A stretch of DNA of 64,000 nt from Marinobacter salarius (lineage in GTDB: Bacteria; Pseudomonadota; Gammaproteobacteria; Pseudomonadales; Oleiphilaceae). The DNA lies in NCBI GenBank assembly GCA_000831005.1, contig CP007152.1, positions 1,488,001-1,552,000 of the forward strand. The letters run 5' to 3'. Each line of letters starts with the position of its first letter. Position 1 is the stretch's first letter. The notes under the pieces are model-generated. The model was not told the DNA's origin. It did no database searches and saw only the letters and a program-made list of their open reading frames with translations. Below, piece by piece: positions 1 through 13,726 of this stretch. Both the position numbers and the translations under genes were made by a program.

Positions 1-3000
1 CTGGGTGATGGGGGAAAGCTCGGCCAAGTATCTGCGTGGCGAGTCCATGTCGGACGTTATCTTCAACGGTTCCAGTGCGCGTAAACCGGTTGGCCAGGCT
101 CCATAGAACTGGTGTTCGACAACAGCGACGGTTCGGCGCCCGGCGAGTTCGTACGTTTCAATGAAATTTCGGTACGCCGCCGTGTTTCCCGCGAGGGGCA
201 GTCGGAATACTTCCTGAACGGCTCCAAATGCCGTCGGCGTGATATTACCGATCTTTTCCTCGGGACCGGGCTGGGCCCCCGCAGCTACGCCATCATCGAG
301 CAGGGGATGATCTCGCGGTTGATCGAGGCCAAACCGGAAGAGTTGCGGGTGTATATCGAGGAAGCGGCGGGTATCTCCAAGTACAAGGAGCGCCGCAAGG
401 AAACCGAAAGCCGCATCCGCCGGACCCAGGAGAACCTGGAACGCCTGACGGATCTTCGGGACGAACTTGGCAGGCAGCTGCAACACCTTGAGCGTCAGGC
501 TCAGTCGGCGGAAAAGTACAAAGCCTACAAACAGGAAGAGCGCCAGAAAAAGGCCGAGCTGACGGTGTTGCGCTGGCAGTCCCTGGACACCGATCTTCAG
601 ACCTGGCGTACCCGTATCCGGGATACCGAGCTCGAACTCGAGAAGCAGCTGTCTGAGCGCGTCAGCCTGGAAACGGCTCTGGAATCCCTGCGGGATGGCC
701 ATCAGGAACGTAACGAACATTTCAATCGGGCGCAGGCGCGTTACTACGAAGCCGGTGCCGATATTGCCCGCATTGAGCAGAGCCTTGAGCACCAACGAGA
801 GCGCAGCCGCCAGACGGCCGCGGAACTGGACCAGGCCATGGCCAATCAGCGCGAACTGGCTCGGGAACTGGAACAGGATGAAGAGAAACTGGCGGGCATC
901 CAGGAAGAACTGGATATGTTGGAGCCCGAACAGGAGGCGCTGGTCCTGAAGTCGGAGGAGTCCGGAGAGAAGCTCCAGAGTGCCGAGGATGCCATGAGCG
1001 AATGGCAGCACAACTGGGAGGATTTCAGTTCCCGTTCAGCGGATGCGCGCCGACAGGCGGAACTGGCCCAGTCCAGTATCCGTTCCCAGGAAAATGCCAT
1101 TGAACAACTGCGCACCCGTCAACAACGGCTTCGTGAAGAACAGGATCTGCTTGAAGGACAGGTTGATCGGGCGGAACTGGACGACCTTCTGGAGCAGCAG
1201 GAAACCTTGGAGCTGCAGAGGGAGGAAGCCGCGGAGCGAATCAACGTTGTCCAGGACGAACTCCAGGAGGCACGCCACCACCAGCGGGATGCAGATCAGG
1301 CTGCCACCGAGGCGCGCCAGCAGGTCCAGAGTCTGAGGGCATCGCTTGAATCCCAGCAGGCCTTGTTGGATGAACAGATGGGCAGCCAGGACGACACCCT
1401 GCAGGCCTGGCTTAATGAACACAGCCTTAGCGACAGCCCACGACTGGCCACGCAACTTCGTATCGACGATGGCTGGGAATTTGCGGTAGAGCAGGTAATT
1501 GGGCGCTTCAGCCAGGGGCTGAGCGTACCGGGGCTGGGAGCAGTGCATGCCAACATGGCTGATGCTCCCCGAGGTTTGGCCCTGGTGAATAGTGACTCCA
1601 GCGCCAATGGTCCATCAACGGGGCTCGCAAGCAAAGTATCCGGTGCCGGGGGCATGGCATCCTTGCTGGCGCTTGTTGATACCGCGGAGTCCATGGAGGA
1701 CGCGCTGGAACGGCAGAAAGGTTTGGCGCCGGGCAGGAGTGTCATTACCCCCGCGGGTGCCTGGTTGTCCGCTGACTGGGTGTTGATGCCCGATTCCGAC
1801 GCGGCCCAGATTGGCGTAATCGAACGCCAGAAGAAAGTCACCGCACTGACAGCAGAGCTGGAGCAGGCGGAAGCTCCCTGGAAGCCGCCACCGATAATCT
1901 GGACCGGTTACTGGAACAGTCAGAACGGGCGGAAGCTGCCAGGGACGATGCCCAGGGCCGGCTGGCGGATGCTGATCGGGAACTCGCCACCCTGTCATCC
2001 AAGATCAGTGGTCTGAAGGCGCGTGCGGAACAGATTGATGCGAGGCTTCAACGCATTCGTGACGATCTTGCTGACGTGTCCATGAATCTCGAGGAGCAGC
2101 AGGGACAACTGCTGGAAACCCGCGAGGAGTGGCAGCAGGCCCTGGCATCGACGGAAGACAGCGATGAAGAGAAGGAGCGGCTGCTTGAGCGTCGGGACGT
2201 GCTGCGTGAAAACCTTGACCGGCTTCGCCAGGAGCTCGGCACGATCGCGATCACGCCCACCAGTTACAACTCCAGCTTCAGTCTTTGAACAGCCAGTGCG
2301 ATGGCTTGCGTCAGACCATTGATCGAATGCAATTGCAGAAAGAGCGTCTGGACGAGCGACTCGACATTCTCCGTGAAAGCCGGGAAAACGCCGAAGAGCC
2401 CATTGAAGATCTGAAAATGCAGCTGGAAGGCCTGCTGGACAGGCGCTTGGCTGAAGAGGAAAAGTTGGGTGCTGCCCGAGACGCGCTTGAAGAAATTGAT
2501 CAGGAGGTGCGTGATCGGGAGCAAAGTCGCAGCCGCATAGAACATACCATCCAGGACGTCCGTGCCAGCCTCGAGAAGCTGAAAATGGAATCCCAGGCCC
2601 TTGAGATTCGTGCAGGCAATCACCTGGAGCAGCTCGAGGAACTGGATGTCCGCCTGCAGGAAGTGCTGTCCACGTTGCCTGAAGATGCCAGCGAGAAAGC
2701 CTGGGCCGAAGACCTCGAGAAAATCGGGTCCCGGATTCAGCGTCTGGGTGCCATCAACCTTGCGGCCATCGAGGAGTATCAGGTTCAGAGTGAGCGTAAG
2801 ACCTATCTGGACAGTCAGCATGAAGATCTGATGGAAGCGCTGGAGACCCTGGACAACGCCATACGCAAGATCGATCGCGAAACCCGGCAGCGCTTCAAGG
2901 AGACGTTCGATCAGGTCAATGGGGGGCTCCAGGCGCTGTTCCCGAAAGTGTTCGGCGGCGGCAATGCGTACCTTGAGCTTACGGGTGAGGACCTGCTGGA

Positions 3001-3358
3001 AACAGGGGTTGCCATCATGGCAAGGCCGCCGGGCAAGAAAAACAGCACCATTCATTTGCTCTCCGGCGGGGAGAAAGCACTGACGGCTATTGCATTAGTG
3101 TTCTCCATCTTCCAGCTTAATCCGGCCCCGTTCTGTATGCTGGATGAGGTGGATGCTCCGTTGGACGATGCTAACGTGGGGCGGTACGCCAACATGGTCA
3201 AGGAAATGTCAAAACAGGTACAGTTCATCTACATTACCCACAACAAGATCGCCATGGAAATGGCCGACCAACTGATGGGGGTCACGATGCATGAGCCAGG
3301 ATGCTCACGGCTGGTATCGGTAGATGTTGACGAGGCTGCCGCGTTGGCTGAAGCATGA
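1..3358 (+). CDS. smc: Chromosome partition protein SMC (5' partial, three frame breaks)
   Basis: SMC is the ATPase of the bacterial condensin that compacts and segregates chromosomes. The window opens just after the Walker A region, at residues W-V-M-G-E-S-S-A-K. Long Q/E/R-rich coiled coils flank a hinge-like segment coded around 1430-1800. The C-terminal head carries the ABC signature [13 protein letters not shown] near 3061 and the Walker B string [13 protein letters not shown] near 3130. The reading frame breaks three times, each fitting one lost base: near 100 (GQA to IELVF), near 1872, and between 2240 and 2260. All pieces are collinear and conserved, so I treat them as one gene with sequence errors. 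ZipA lies about 140 nt downstream on the same strand. Confidence 0.93.
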
Positions 3359-3499
3359 TGACATGTCGCTGGCGGACAGGCGGTCAAGGTTCGTGCAAAA
3401 ATGACAAAACTGCCATCTGGCCTGTGTTTGCGTTGTATTCATTACAGGCTTTTCTTAGAGTAGCAACGATATCTGATCTGCAAACAGGACAGCACCACT

Positions 3500-6527
<3,028 letters not shown>

Positions 6528-6530
6528 ACC

Positions 6531-6569
6531 TCTGGCCACGGCGCACACTATGGTTCGTCCGTGGCCAGA
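6531..6569 (+). terminator. Hairpin downstream of ligA
   Basis: An 11-bp perfect inverted repeat (TCTGGCCACGG at 6531-6541, CCGTGGCCAGA at 6559-6569) with a 17-nt loop starts 3 nt after the ligA stop codon. No T-run follows, so it is at best an atypical terminator or a 3'-end stabilising structure. Confidence 0.4.
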
Positions 6570-6678
6570 ATCTGAGAACTCGCGCAGATCCTGCCTCCGT
6601 GAAATTGATTACCATGAGCTTGTTCTGTAACGGTGTGTAAAGCACCTATAAAAACAATGCTCTGAAACGGACTTTTTC

Positions 6679-9429
6679 ATGCGCGCCGATTCGCTCTCTT
6701 GCCTCTCCTGTGCTCTTCGCTGTTTTCCTCGCGGGGGCTGTCTTGCCCTGCTGTCACTGATCCTGGTTGTCATTGGCGGTTGCAAGACCGAACAGGACGC
6801 CGAAGACCCCTACATTCTGGGAACACCGCCGGACGAAGCTTATCTGGGCGTTGAATACGCCTACAATTTTGGCGCTTTCGACAGCGACGATATTCTCGAT
6901 TATTCACTCACCAATGCACCGTCCTGGCTGGCGCTGGAAGACACCAGCAACAAGGCACGCCAGGGTGTCATCATGCGGGGCGTTCCGGGGCTGACCGGTG
7001 GCTCGAGAGGCCGTGATGACCTCGGCACTACGGAGAACATCACTCTGGTTGGCAATGATGGCCGTGCGGCCGGTACACAGCCATTTGACATTGAGGTCCG
7101 GGAAAACGTGCTCAGCCTGGCCATCGACGATTTTACCGAGGGAGAGGCGTTCGAGGCGCCGGAGGAACGGGATAATCGGTGCGAGGCTCCGGAGATCGGA
7201 GAAATCGGTCGACAGACATATGAGGTGAACGAGTACGACGATGATGGCGCCGTCGTTAAAACCGTTCAACGCACCAGCGCCACCTATCCCGTTCTTGTGC
7301 GGGTACTGCTTGATCAGCCTTCTGTCACCCGTGTGTCGGTGGCCTTTGAGCTGGACTCCAGCTTTAATCCACAACGCTGTGACGAGGATATTGATCCCCC
7401 TCATCAGCGTTGTGAAAATGGCACCGCCAACGACAACGAGGCGATCATCGGCAAGGACATTGTTGGTTTGGGGACGCAGAGCGAACCGACCTTACCAGTG
7501 CCTTCCTATCTTCAGTATCAGCCAGACGATGATGGGTTCCTGTCCAAGGGGGTGATTACTCTGGAGCCCGGAATCACCGAATGTTACATCCGCCTGGAAG
7601 TTATCGAGGACACCGAGGCCGAACCCCTGGAAACCCTGAACATCCGACTGACCGAGGTGCGGTCCGGCCTCGCCGGGCTTGGCAGTTCCAATTCCGGTGT
7701 CAGGGAATTACTGCGGATTGCGGACAATGAGCCAACAGTGCGACTGGAAACCGGGGCTGGTGGCACCCGAGATGCGCTTAATGTCGGTGATGTTCGGGAG
7801 TATGTTGCGTTAATCAGCGGTGAACGGGCCGGTGCCTATAGCGTGAAACTTGGAGAGGATGATGACTCCGATGTGATTCTGGGCGAGGATTTCCTTGTGG
7901 AAGTCCGGGACGGGAATGGCGAGTGGGTGGAAGGGGACCTTCTGACCTTTGCCGAGGGCGTTGAGGAAATGCGCTTTCGTATCCGCATTCCCGACGACTA
8001 CACCAACGGCCAGCTGGAAAACGATCGTTTCCTTCTTTTGGGTCTGGACGAACGTTATCAGTCCGGAAGGGAGAATTTCGCGGCCTCGGCGGATGCCGAC
8101 AAACTGCGGGTGAACATCAACGAACTGACTTCACCGATTGAGGTGGGCAACAGTGCGGCCTTTGTTCCCACCGACACGGCCTTCGGGCACAACGGTCGTC
8201 TTTTCATTGCAGGCTATCGTATCGATGATGGTGACCGTCCCTGGGTGCGTATCGTCACGCAGAAAGGGGAAGTAACGGAGCAGCCGTTGTCAGAGGCCGC
8301 TATTGCCCAGGGTGGAGAACCGGTTATCGGTTTTGTCGAACGTAACTTTAAAGAAGGAGATGACGACGTTACCCGCTACGAATTCGTCGTGTCGTTCGGC
8401 AGTGAACAGACACCGGACGGTGCCCCTGGCGGCAATGGTGTGGATGTTCATACCCTGCTTTACTTCTTCGACACCGCTCAGGATCCGGACAGTTATGTAC
8501 CGGTTTGGAGCATTGTGACCGGCACATCCGGTGATGATTTTCCCCGATGGACCGGGATTGATGAAGACGGTGGTTACGTCGTGAACGCCGGGGAAACCGA
8601 TGGCCAGTGGCCGAACGAAAACGCTGCTGGTGGCGTGGACAGTTTTCTCCAGAGAATCGACACCACCGTTGACGGCAACTCGGTTGTGCCGGTGGTTGCC
8701 TGGACAAGACAGGTAGGATCGGCAGGGCATGATGAGTCGGTTGTGGGAGGCAGTACGTCCACCAGCAGTCCGCTGCTGATCGGGGATTCCTCAGGCGCGG
8801 TGAGTGGCCAACCCCAACTTGGCGGAAAGGACGCGTTCTTTTATATCGCCTCCAGCGCAGACAGTACGATTAACGTCAGGCAGCGTGGCACCTCTGGCAA
8901 CGAAGATCTCTCCGACGGCATCTACGGGACGAACAATGTCTGGCTGGTGGGCCAGGGTACCGGCAATTATCGCGTCGAGTCTGGCGACGGAAACCGCTCA
9001 CTGCAGCGCCGTCAGATCAACAGCCAGGCCGGTTTTGCGTTGTCTTACACAGCGTTGGGCGATGTCACCCGCGCTTTTACGTTCAATGACACGGATGATA
9101 CATCCACTGAGTCGCTACGTGCGGTGCGCACTTACGACCGGGACATTCTGGTTGCAGGAAGTACCAACGGTAATTTCAGCGAAAGCGAGGGAAACAGCCA
9201 GACTCATCCGATCCTGGCGAGAATTTCACTGGAAGAAAACAGCGATGATGACACTGACAGCAGCCGGGAATGGAGAACTCAGTTGCCACTGGTTGGGGCT
9301 GAGGGTGAAATAGAACGGCTGGAAAACTACCGCGATGACGAAATAACAGCCCTGGTCAAAATCGTCAGTGGTGCCTCTGAGACCTGGGAGGTTCGGCTGT
9401 TTACTGGAGAGGGGCTGCCGTTGCATTAA
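6679..9429 (+). CDS. Large putative surface lipoprotein, unrecognised family
   Basis: This 916-aa product has a long N-terminal hydrophobic stretch ending in a lipobox-like IGGC (Cys35), so it is probably a lipoprotein. Residues about 45-150 resemble a putative immunoglobulin-like fold (ILGTPPDEAYLGVEYAYNF, then SLTNAPSWLALED). Two acidic segments near residues 210-340 and 350-470 look Calx-beta-like (ECYIRLEVIEDTEAEPLETL). The C-terminal half has repeated TGTSGDDFPRWTGIDEDGG and GSAGHDESVVGGS strings that suggest beta-propeller blades. The sequence is very rich in Asp and Glu and has no frame breaks. It stands alone between ligA and the convergent CBS-domain gene. Function unknown; calcium-binding adhesion or envelope roles are guesses from the domain types. 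Confidence 0.6.
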   Translation: MRADSLSCLSCALRCFPRGGCLALLSLILVVIGGCKTEQDAEDPYILGTPPDEAYLGVEYAYNFGAFDSDDILDYSLTNAPSWLALEDTSNKARQGVIMRGVPGLTGGSRGRDDLGTTENITLVGNDGRAAGTQPFDIEVRENVLSLAIDDFTEGEAFEAPEERDNRCEAPEIGEIGRQTYEVNEYDDDGAVVKTVQRTSATYPVLVRVLLDQPSVTRVSVAFELDSSFNPQRCDEDIDPPHQRCENGTANDNEAIIGKDIVGLGTQSEPTLPVPSYLQYQPDDDGFLSKGVITLEPGITECYIRLEVIEDTEAEPLETLNIRLTEVRSGLAGLGSSNSGVRELLRIADNEPTVRLETGAGGTRDALNVGDVREYVALISGERAGAYSVKLGEDDDSDVILGEDFLVEVRDGNGEWVEGDLLTFAEGVEEMRFRIRIPDDYTNGQLENDRFLLLGLDERYQSGRENFAASADADKLRVNINELTSPIEVGNSAAFVPTDTAFGHNGRLFIAGYRIDDGDRPWVRIVTQKGEVTEQPLSEAAIAQGGEPVIGFVERNFKEGDDDVTRYEFVVSFGSEQTPDGAPGGNGVDVHTLLYFFDTAQDPDSYVPVWSIVTGTSGDDFPRWTGIDEDGGYVVNAGETDGQWPNENAAGGVDSFLQRIDTTVDGNSVVPVVAWTRQVGSAGHDESVVGGSTSTSSPLLIGDSSGAVSGQPQLGGKDAFFYIASSADSTINVRQRGTSGNEDLSDGIYGTNNVWLVGQGTGNYRVESGDGNRSLQRRQINSQAGFALSYTALGDVTRAFTFNDTDDTSTESLRAVRTYDRDILVAGSTNGNFSESEGNSQTHPILARISLEENSDDDTDSSREWRTQLPLVGAEGEIERLENYRDDEITALVKIVSGASETWEVRLFTGEGLPLH

Positions 9430-9454
9430 TCGAATGCGGGCGATGTGCCCACTG

Positions 9455-10086
9455 CTATACGCTACCCTCGTGCCGGCTGGCGTTGGCGTACAACTTCAGG
9501 TAATCGGTGCTGGTGACGATACCTGCTGACTGGCCCCTCTCATCAACCACCAGGGCCGCATTCAGTTGGTGAGCGAGCATCAGCCTTGCCAACTGGTGGG
9601 CATCGGTCTCGGGCGACGAGGTCAGGAAGGCGGGTAGTTCGATATTCACGAAGCTCGCGCTCATGGCGTTTGCATCGGTTTCGTGGAGCCAGGCTAGCAA
9701 CCAGCGTAGATCCACGAGCCTGCTACGTTACCGTCCGCGGTAATCACGAGATGGTTGACGCCGTTTTCATCCATGGCTTCCATCGCGTCAGCAACGCTTG
9801 CGGTGGCTGGCAGAGAGTGCAGGGCGGGGGTGCAGATCTGGGATACCGGCAGGTAGGCCCGTCGCTCTTTGGGTTCACCGGACGCTGCGGCACCGTATTC
9901 CTCAATGGCACGCTGCCGTCCGGAGCGGGCGGCAAGCTGGAACTCGGCGTCGGTTGCCTCACTGTGCTGAACATCGATATTGTGGGATTCGCTCAGTTCT
10001 GTAACGTCACCTACGCGGCGGCCCCGGAATATCTCCGGCAGGCGTGTCCCAACGGGTCTGCCGGGTTCACTGACATGAATGGACAT
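9455..10086 (-). CDS. CBS-domain protein (one frame break)
   Basis: A protein of about 210 aa with two CBS modules. The first is in the segment with VSQICTPALHSLPATASVADAM and GVNHLVITADGNVAG; the second has FLTSSPETDAHQLARLML, LNAALVVDERGQSAGIVTSTDYLKL. CBS pairs usually bind adenine nucleotides and regulate a partner, but no catalytic domain is attached here. The frame breaks near 9717-9727, where GNVAG must continue into LVDLRWLLAWLHETD; one lost base restores it. It is the last gene of a minus-strand group with mnmC (60 nt upstream) and the cyclophilin gene. The physiological partner is not evident from context. Confidence 0.72.
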
Positions 10087-10146
10087 AATGATCTGCTCCG
10101 GTTACAACAGGGCCTTCTCCGGTTATCGGCAGACAATTTGATTTCT

Positions 10147-12062
10147 TCAGGCGCTAATAGTTTCCTGCTCCGTTATTTCCACGCGGTGGCAGCGGCCCGT
10201 CGCGACCCGTATTGCGAGGGATCCGGGGAGGCAGACAGGCTGCCCGGAGAGCCGGTCGGCAAGGTACTCTGCGAGCAGGGGAGCGTAACTCAACCCCTTG
10301 CTGCCCAGGCCGGTAAACAGGTTGATGCCTTCCAGTGGTTGCCCATAAGCGTCCACTAGTGGACCAGCGACCGGCTGATAATCATGGGTTGTGCATCGAA
10401 ACCCGACTTTGCCATCGAGTTTCGCCGGATCAACGTCGCCTGAATCCCTGTCTACCGAGCCTGGAACCATCGCATCCAACATTGAAAGGTTATCACGGTG
10501 GCTTTCGGTGGACAGGGTTGGCGATGAGTCATGAAGATCGAAGGTGGCACCCGCCAGTGTCATGCCACCGTGGGCGGGATTGAGATACCCTGATCCACAT
10601 ACCACTACATCAGGGCACTTCACTGCCTTCGCTGGCAAGTGGGTTACTTGCCCCCGAATTGCGCGAAAACGGAAGCCGCCCTTCAGCGGAATCAGATCCG
10701 GTGTCTGATGGCCGGCGCATATTACCACCTGGTCGACCACAACATCCTGCTCGCCGTTGCCTGCGATATGCCATTTGCCGTTGCAAGGGGTAAGTCGGTG
10801 GACGTCAAACCCAAAACATTGAAAAATCCGCTCGTGCTCTATCAAATCCCGGCAAAGGCCGCCGGGCTCAAGCCATCCGCTGCGAGGGAACCAGAGACCT
10901 CCCCGAGTCAGGGGAATGCCGGCAAGCTCAGACACCTGTTCCGGGCTGATCTGCTGCAATACGGCGCTTGGATAGTCGTTGCGGGCGATGAAGCGGTTCT
11001 GACGGTCTTGCTCGCTATCACTGTGCGCCAGTTGAACAAGCCCGGAAGGATGCCAGTGCTCCCCGCCGAACTGTTGATAGTAACGTTGACTGAACAGCAA
11101 CGATGAGAGACCGAGCTTTGCCTGATCGTTGAACTCAATGCCCAGTTTGACATACAGCGCACCCTGGATATTGCCAGAGGCGGCTGTTCCAGCCTCTTGA
11201 GCCTGGTCAATCACCGTGACATGCAATCCCCGCTCCGCCAGATTCCGGGCGAGCAGGCTGCCGGCAACCCCGGCGCCGATGATGGCAATGGATTCAACAT
11301 CATTCGCGGCTGGTGGTGTTCCGGGGCTGGTGGCATCACCCAGTGTGCCGGTCAACATGTCCCATTTCTGGCCAAATCCGGGTGCTTTTCGCATGGCGAA
11401 GCCAGCAGCAATCAGCCGTCTCCGCACCTCGCCAACGGATGTAAAGGTGGCGATCGTTGCGCCGGGCATGCTGTGCCCGGCATCGCGTCTATGACTTCAC
11501 TCGTCCACATGCCCGGATTTTTAGCGGGCGCGAAACCGTCCAGGAACCAGGCATCCGCCTGAAAATCCAGCTCACGCCAGGCATCGGCTACGTCGCCGAA
11601 AAACAGGGTCAGCCTGACGTGACCGCCGGCGAGTACCAGGCGATGGGTACCGGAGGTGGGGGCAGGATACTGTTCGAGCAGTTGGTCAGCGTAGGCCTTG
11701 AGCTCCGGCCACATCGTAAGTGCTCGGGCAAGGTCCTCCGGAGTCAACGGGTGGCGTTCGGCGGAGACGAAATGCAGGCAGCCGTTGCGTGGTGTGGCTG
11801 TTTCATTCCAGGCTTGCCAGGCTGCGAGGAAATTCAGGCCAGTGCCAAACCCAGTTTCCGCGATGACGAAGGAGGAGGCTGCGGGCAATAAGGAGAAACG
11901 TTCGCGAAGCCGGTTCTGGCCGATAAACACATACCGCGCTTCTTCAAGGCCGTTCTCGCTGCAGAAGTAAACATCGCCAAAGCGGCGACAGCGGGGTGCG
12001 CCACTGCTCCAATCAATGTCGGCGGTTTCAATGGACGGTAGCCTGGGGTCAGTCACAATCAT
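10147..12062 (-). CDS. mnmC: Bifunctional tRNA wobble-uridine modification enzyme MnmC (one frame break)
   Basis: MnmC completes 5-methylaminomethyl-2-thiouridine at the wobble base: an FAD-dependent C-terminal domain removes the carboxymethyl group and an N-terminal SAM-dependent domain methylates. The N-terminal part shows the methyltransferase motif ETGFGTGLNFL and the acidic loop AWFLDGFAPAKNPGMW. The C-terminal part shows the dinucleotide-binding motif IAIIGAGVAGSLLARNLAERG and the late oxidase motif GLGSKGLSYAPLLAEYLA. The frame breaks near 11475 between EVIDAM and MPGATIATFTSVGEVRR, exactly at the domain boundary. The break could be mistaken for two separate proteins, but the fused form is standard and one lost base explains it. 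Confidence 0.9.
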
Positions 12063-12088
12063 CGTATCCGGTCAGTAGGCTTGATGGG

Positions 12089-12706
12089 CTACTCTGCCGC
12101 GGTATCGGTTTGCCGGACCGAAACGCTACGAATAATGACGGGTTCCTGGGGTACATCCGCCATGCCTCGGGATCTCACCGTTTTCTTGCTGGCGATGGCA
12201 TCCACAACACCCATTCCCCCTGTCACCTTGCCAAATACCGCGTAGCCCGGGCCGCGAACACCTGCGTTCAGGAAATCGTTGTCGGTCAGGTTGATAAAAA
12301 ACTGGGATGTGGCGGAGTCCGGTGAGCTTGTGCGGGCCATGGCGATCGTACCGCGAAGGTTTTTGGCGGTTGGCCTGGCTTCGTTCCGGATGGGGCTACG
12401 GGTCTGCTTCTGGTTTAGATCCTGATCAAAACCGCCGCCCTGGATCATGAAACCAGGAATGACCCTATGGAACAGCGTACCCTCGTAGAACCCGTTTTTG
12501 GCATAGGTAATAAAATTCTCAACGGTCTCGGGAGCGATGTCCGGGCGCAGAGTCACCTCAATGGCACCTTCGCTGGTTTCAATAATCACCTGGGGCAGCT
12601 CATTCTGTTGCCCTTCTGCCGCCAGGCAGTTGCCGATACCCAGCATGAAGGTTACAGATAGAGCGATTTGCATCACATAACGAAACGGTTTTACGAAATT
12701 TGTCAT
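12089..12706 (-). CDS. Periplasmic cyclophilin-type peptidyl-prolyl isomerase
   Basis: Catalyses cis-trans isomerisation of prolyl bonds, here predicted in the periplasm. An N-terminal signal segment (IALSVTFMLGIGNCLA) precedes a complete cyclophilin domain of about 165 residues with the active-site strings FHRVIPGFMIQGGGF and FFINLTDNDFLN. I chose the ATG at 12706 (MTNFVKP) over an upstream GTG at 12721. A type I signal peptide is more likely than a lipobox, although a cysteine sits near the cleavage region. Its stop lies 26 nt before the mnmC start, suggesting a shared transcript. It resembles PpiA/RotA; the exact orthologue is not certain. Confidence 0.85.
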   Translation of the reverse strand: MTNFVKPFRYVMQIALSVTFMLGIGNCLAAEGQQNELPQVIIETSEGAIEVTLRPDIAPETVENFITYAKNGFYEGTLFHRVIPGFMIQGGGFDQDLNQKQTRSPIRNEARPTAKNLRGTIAMARTSSPDSATSQFFINLTDNDFLNAGVRGPGYAVFGKVTGGMGVVDAIASKKTVRSRGMADVPQEPVIIRSVSVRQTDTAAE

Positions 12707-12947
12707 TCTATAATGGCTCACGTAGTTAGTTCAGGGAATAGTAGGTAGCTTCGGGAATGTTTGCTGCGATACTGTTCCCATGAATCCAGTCTGTTGCAGG
12801 ATGTTAGCAGATAATACTTGTCAAGTCGGGCATATTCCCTGCGGAGTTCATGACTATCAGCTAACCTTTTATCGCATCAGTGGCATTGATGCACTCTGAC
12901 CGGGCCAGGTTGTACGGCAATCACTGTGAAGCTATTGGAGGCATACC

Positions 12948-13685
12948 TTGAAAATCCGTCAGGGCTTCGAAGAAAAATCCCGTCTCGGTCGGTTGCTGAT
13001 AAACCGGGGATACCTTTCCGAAATTCAGTTGGAAGAGGGCCTGCGCCTACAGCATGAGACCGGTCAGCGGCTCGGCGAGGTGTTTATACAGTCCGGCTGG
13101 ATTACCGAGCGCGAGTTGCATCGGGTTCTCAAGCACCAATCCCGTTACCGCAACGCGGCTGCACTGGTCACTATGGCGGTATTGCCTTTTCAGCCATTGG
13201 TCAGTTTTGCCGCTGGCAGCACCACGAATGATTCACGAGACGTTACGGACGCCGCGCAATTGTACGAGCGTGCCGGTTTGGCGCCGCTTAATGACGACGA
13301 GATGGCCGGCGTGTCGGGGCAGGGTGATCAATCCTTGTTGGATCGTATCGCCACGGTATCCGCCATGACCGGAAGTAACGACGGGACAGGAGAGGTTGAT
13401 CCGGATGTCATCGAAGGCCTGAAACTAACAGCGAACATTTTCGTGCCGGTGCTGAACTTCCTGGATTCTGATCTTACGATATCCGGTGTGCATTATCGGG
13501 ATGATGTTCCCCGTTACACGGTTCGTGACGATGGCGGACTCACCCTGGCGTTCCCGGAAAGGATCGAACAGATCCGCATGGACAATATACGGGTCAGCGG
13601 CAGTCAGGGACCGTCCATGGGGAACATTGCACTCGACAATATCCGCTTCCATCCCGATTCACAGATGACGATCTATACTCGCTGA
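12948..13685 (+). CDS. MshEN-domain protein with a membrane segment and a pilus-associated-like C-terminus
   Basis: A 245-aa protein starting at TTG, preceded by GGAGG at 12937-12941. Residues about 12-65 match both halves of the MshEN c-di-GMP-binding motif (RLGxx..xxGxLxxxxLxxxLxxQ): first SRLGRLLINRGYLSEIQLEE, second QRLGEVFIQSGWITERELHR. A hydrophobic segment follows (ALVTMAVLPFQPLVSFAAG). The C-terminal half has DNIRVSG and GNIALDNIRF strings reminiscent of FilA/DUF6160-type pilus-associated proteins. MshEN normally heads a secretion ATPase, but no Walker motifs exist here. It lies convergent to flgN at the edge of the flagellar cluster. Predicted role: c-di-GMP-responsive envelope protein (inference). 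Confidence 0.6.
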   Translation: MKIRQGFEEKSRLGRLLINRGYLSEIQLEEGLRLQHETGQRLGEVFIQSGWITERELHRVLKHQSRYRNAAALVTMAVLPFQPLVSFAAGSTTNDSRDVTDAAQLYERAGLAPLNDDEMAGVSGQGDQSLLDRIATVSAMTGSNDGTGEVDPDVIEGLKLTANIFVPVLNFLDSDLTISGVHYRDDVPRYTVRDDGGLTLAFPERIEQIRMDNIRVSGSQGPSMGNIALDNIRFHPDSQMTIYTR

Positions 13686-13695
13686 TGGGATGCGT

Positions 13696-13720
13696 TGGGC
13701 TCCGACGTTTGCGGAGCCCA
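13696..13720. terminator. Hairpin between convergent genes
   Basis: TGGGCTCCG (13696-13704) pairs perfectly with CGGAGCCCA (13712-13720) around a 7-nt loop, between the stops of the MshEN-domain gene and flgN. No T-run on either side, so its termination role is inferred only from position. Confidence 0.5.
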
Positions 13721-13726
13721 GAGCCG

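Noticed and set aside
2264..3055. 263-codon open frame on the minus strand inside smc
   Set aside because: Antisense to the conserved C-terminal head of SMC; high-GC codon bias opens such frames and it has no family features.
9586..10359. 257-codon plus-strand open frame over the CBS/mnmC genes
   Set aside because: Shadow of two well-supported minus-strand genes; no ribosome site or domain.
10147..12062. Two separate genes (methyltransferase and oxidoreductase) instead of fused mnmC
   Set aside because: The break lies in a conserved linker and is repaired by one base, as in many other genes of the window.
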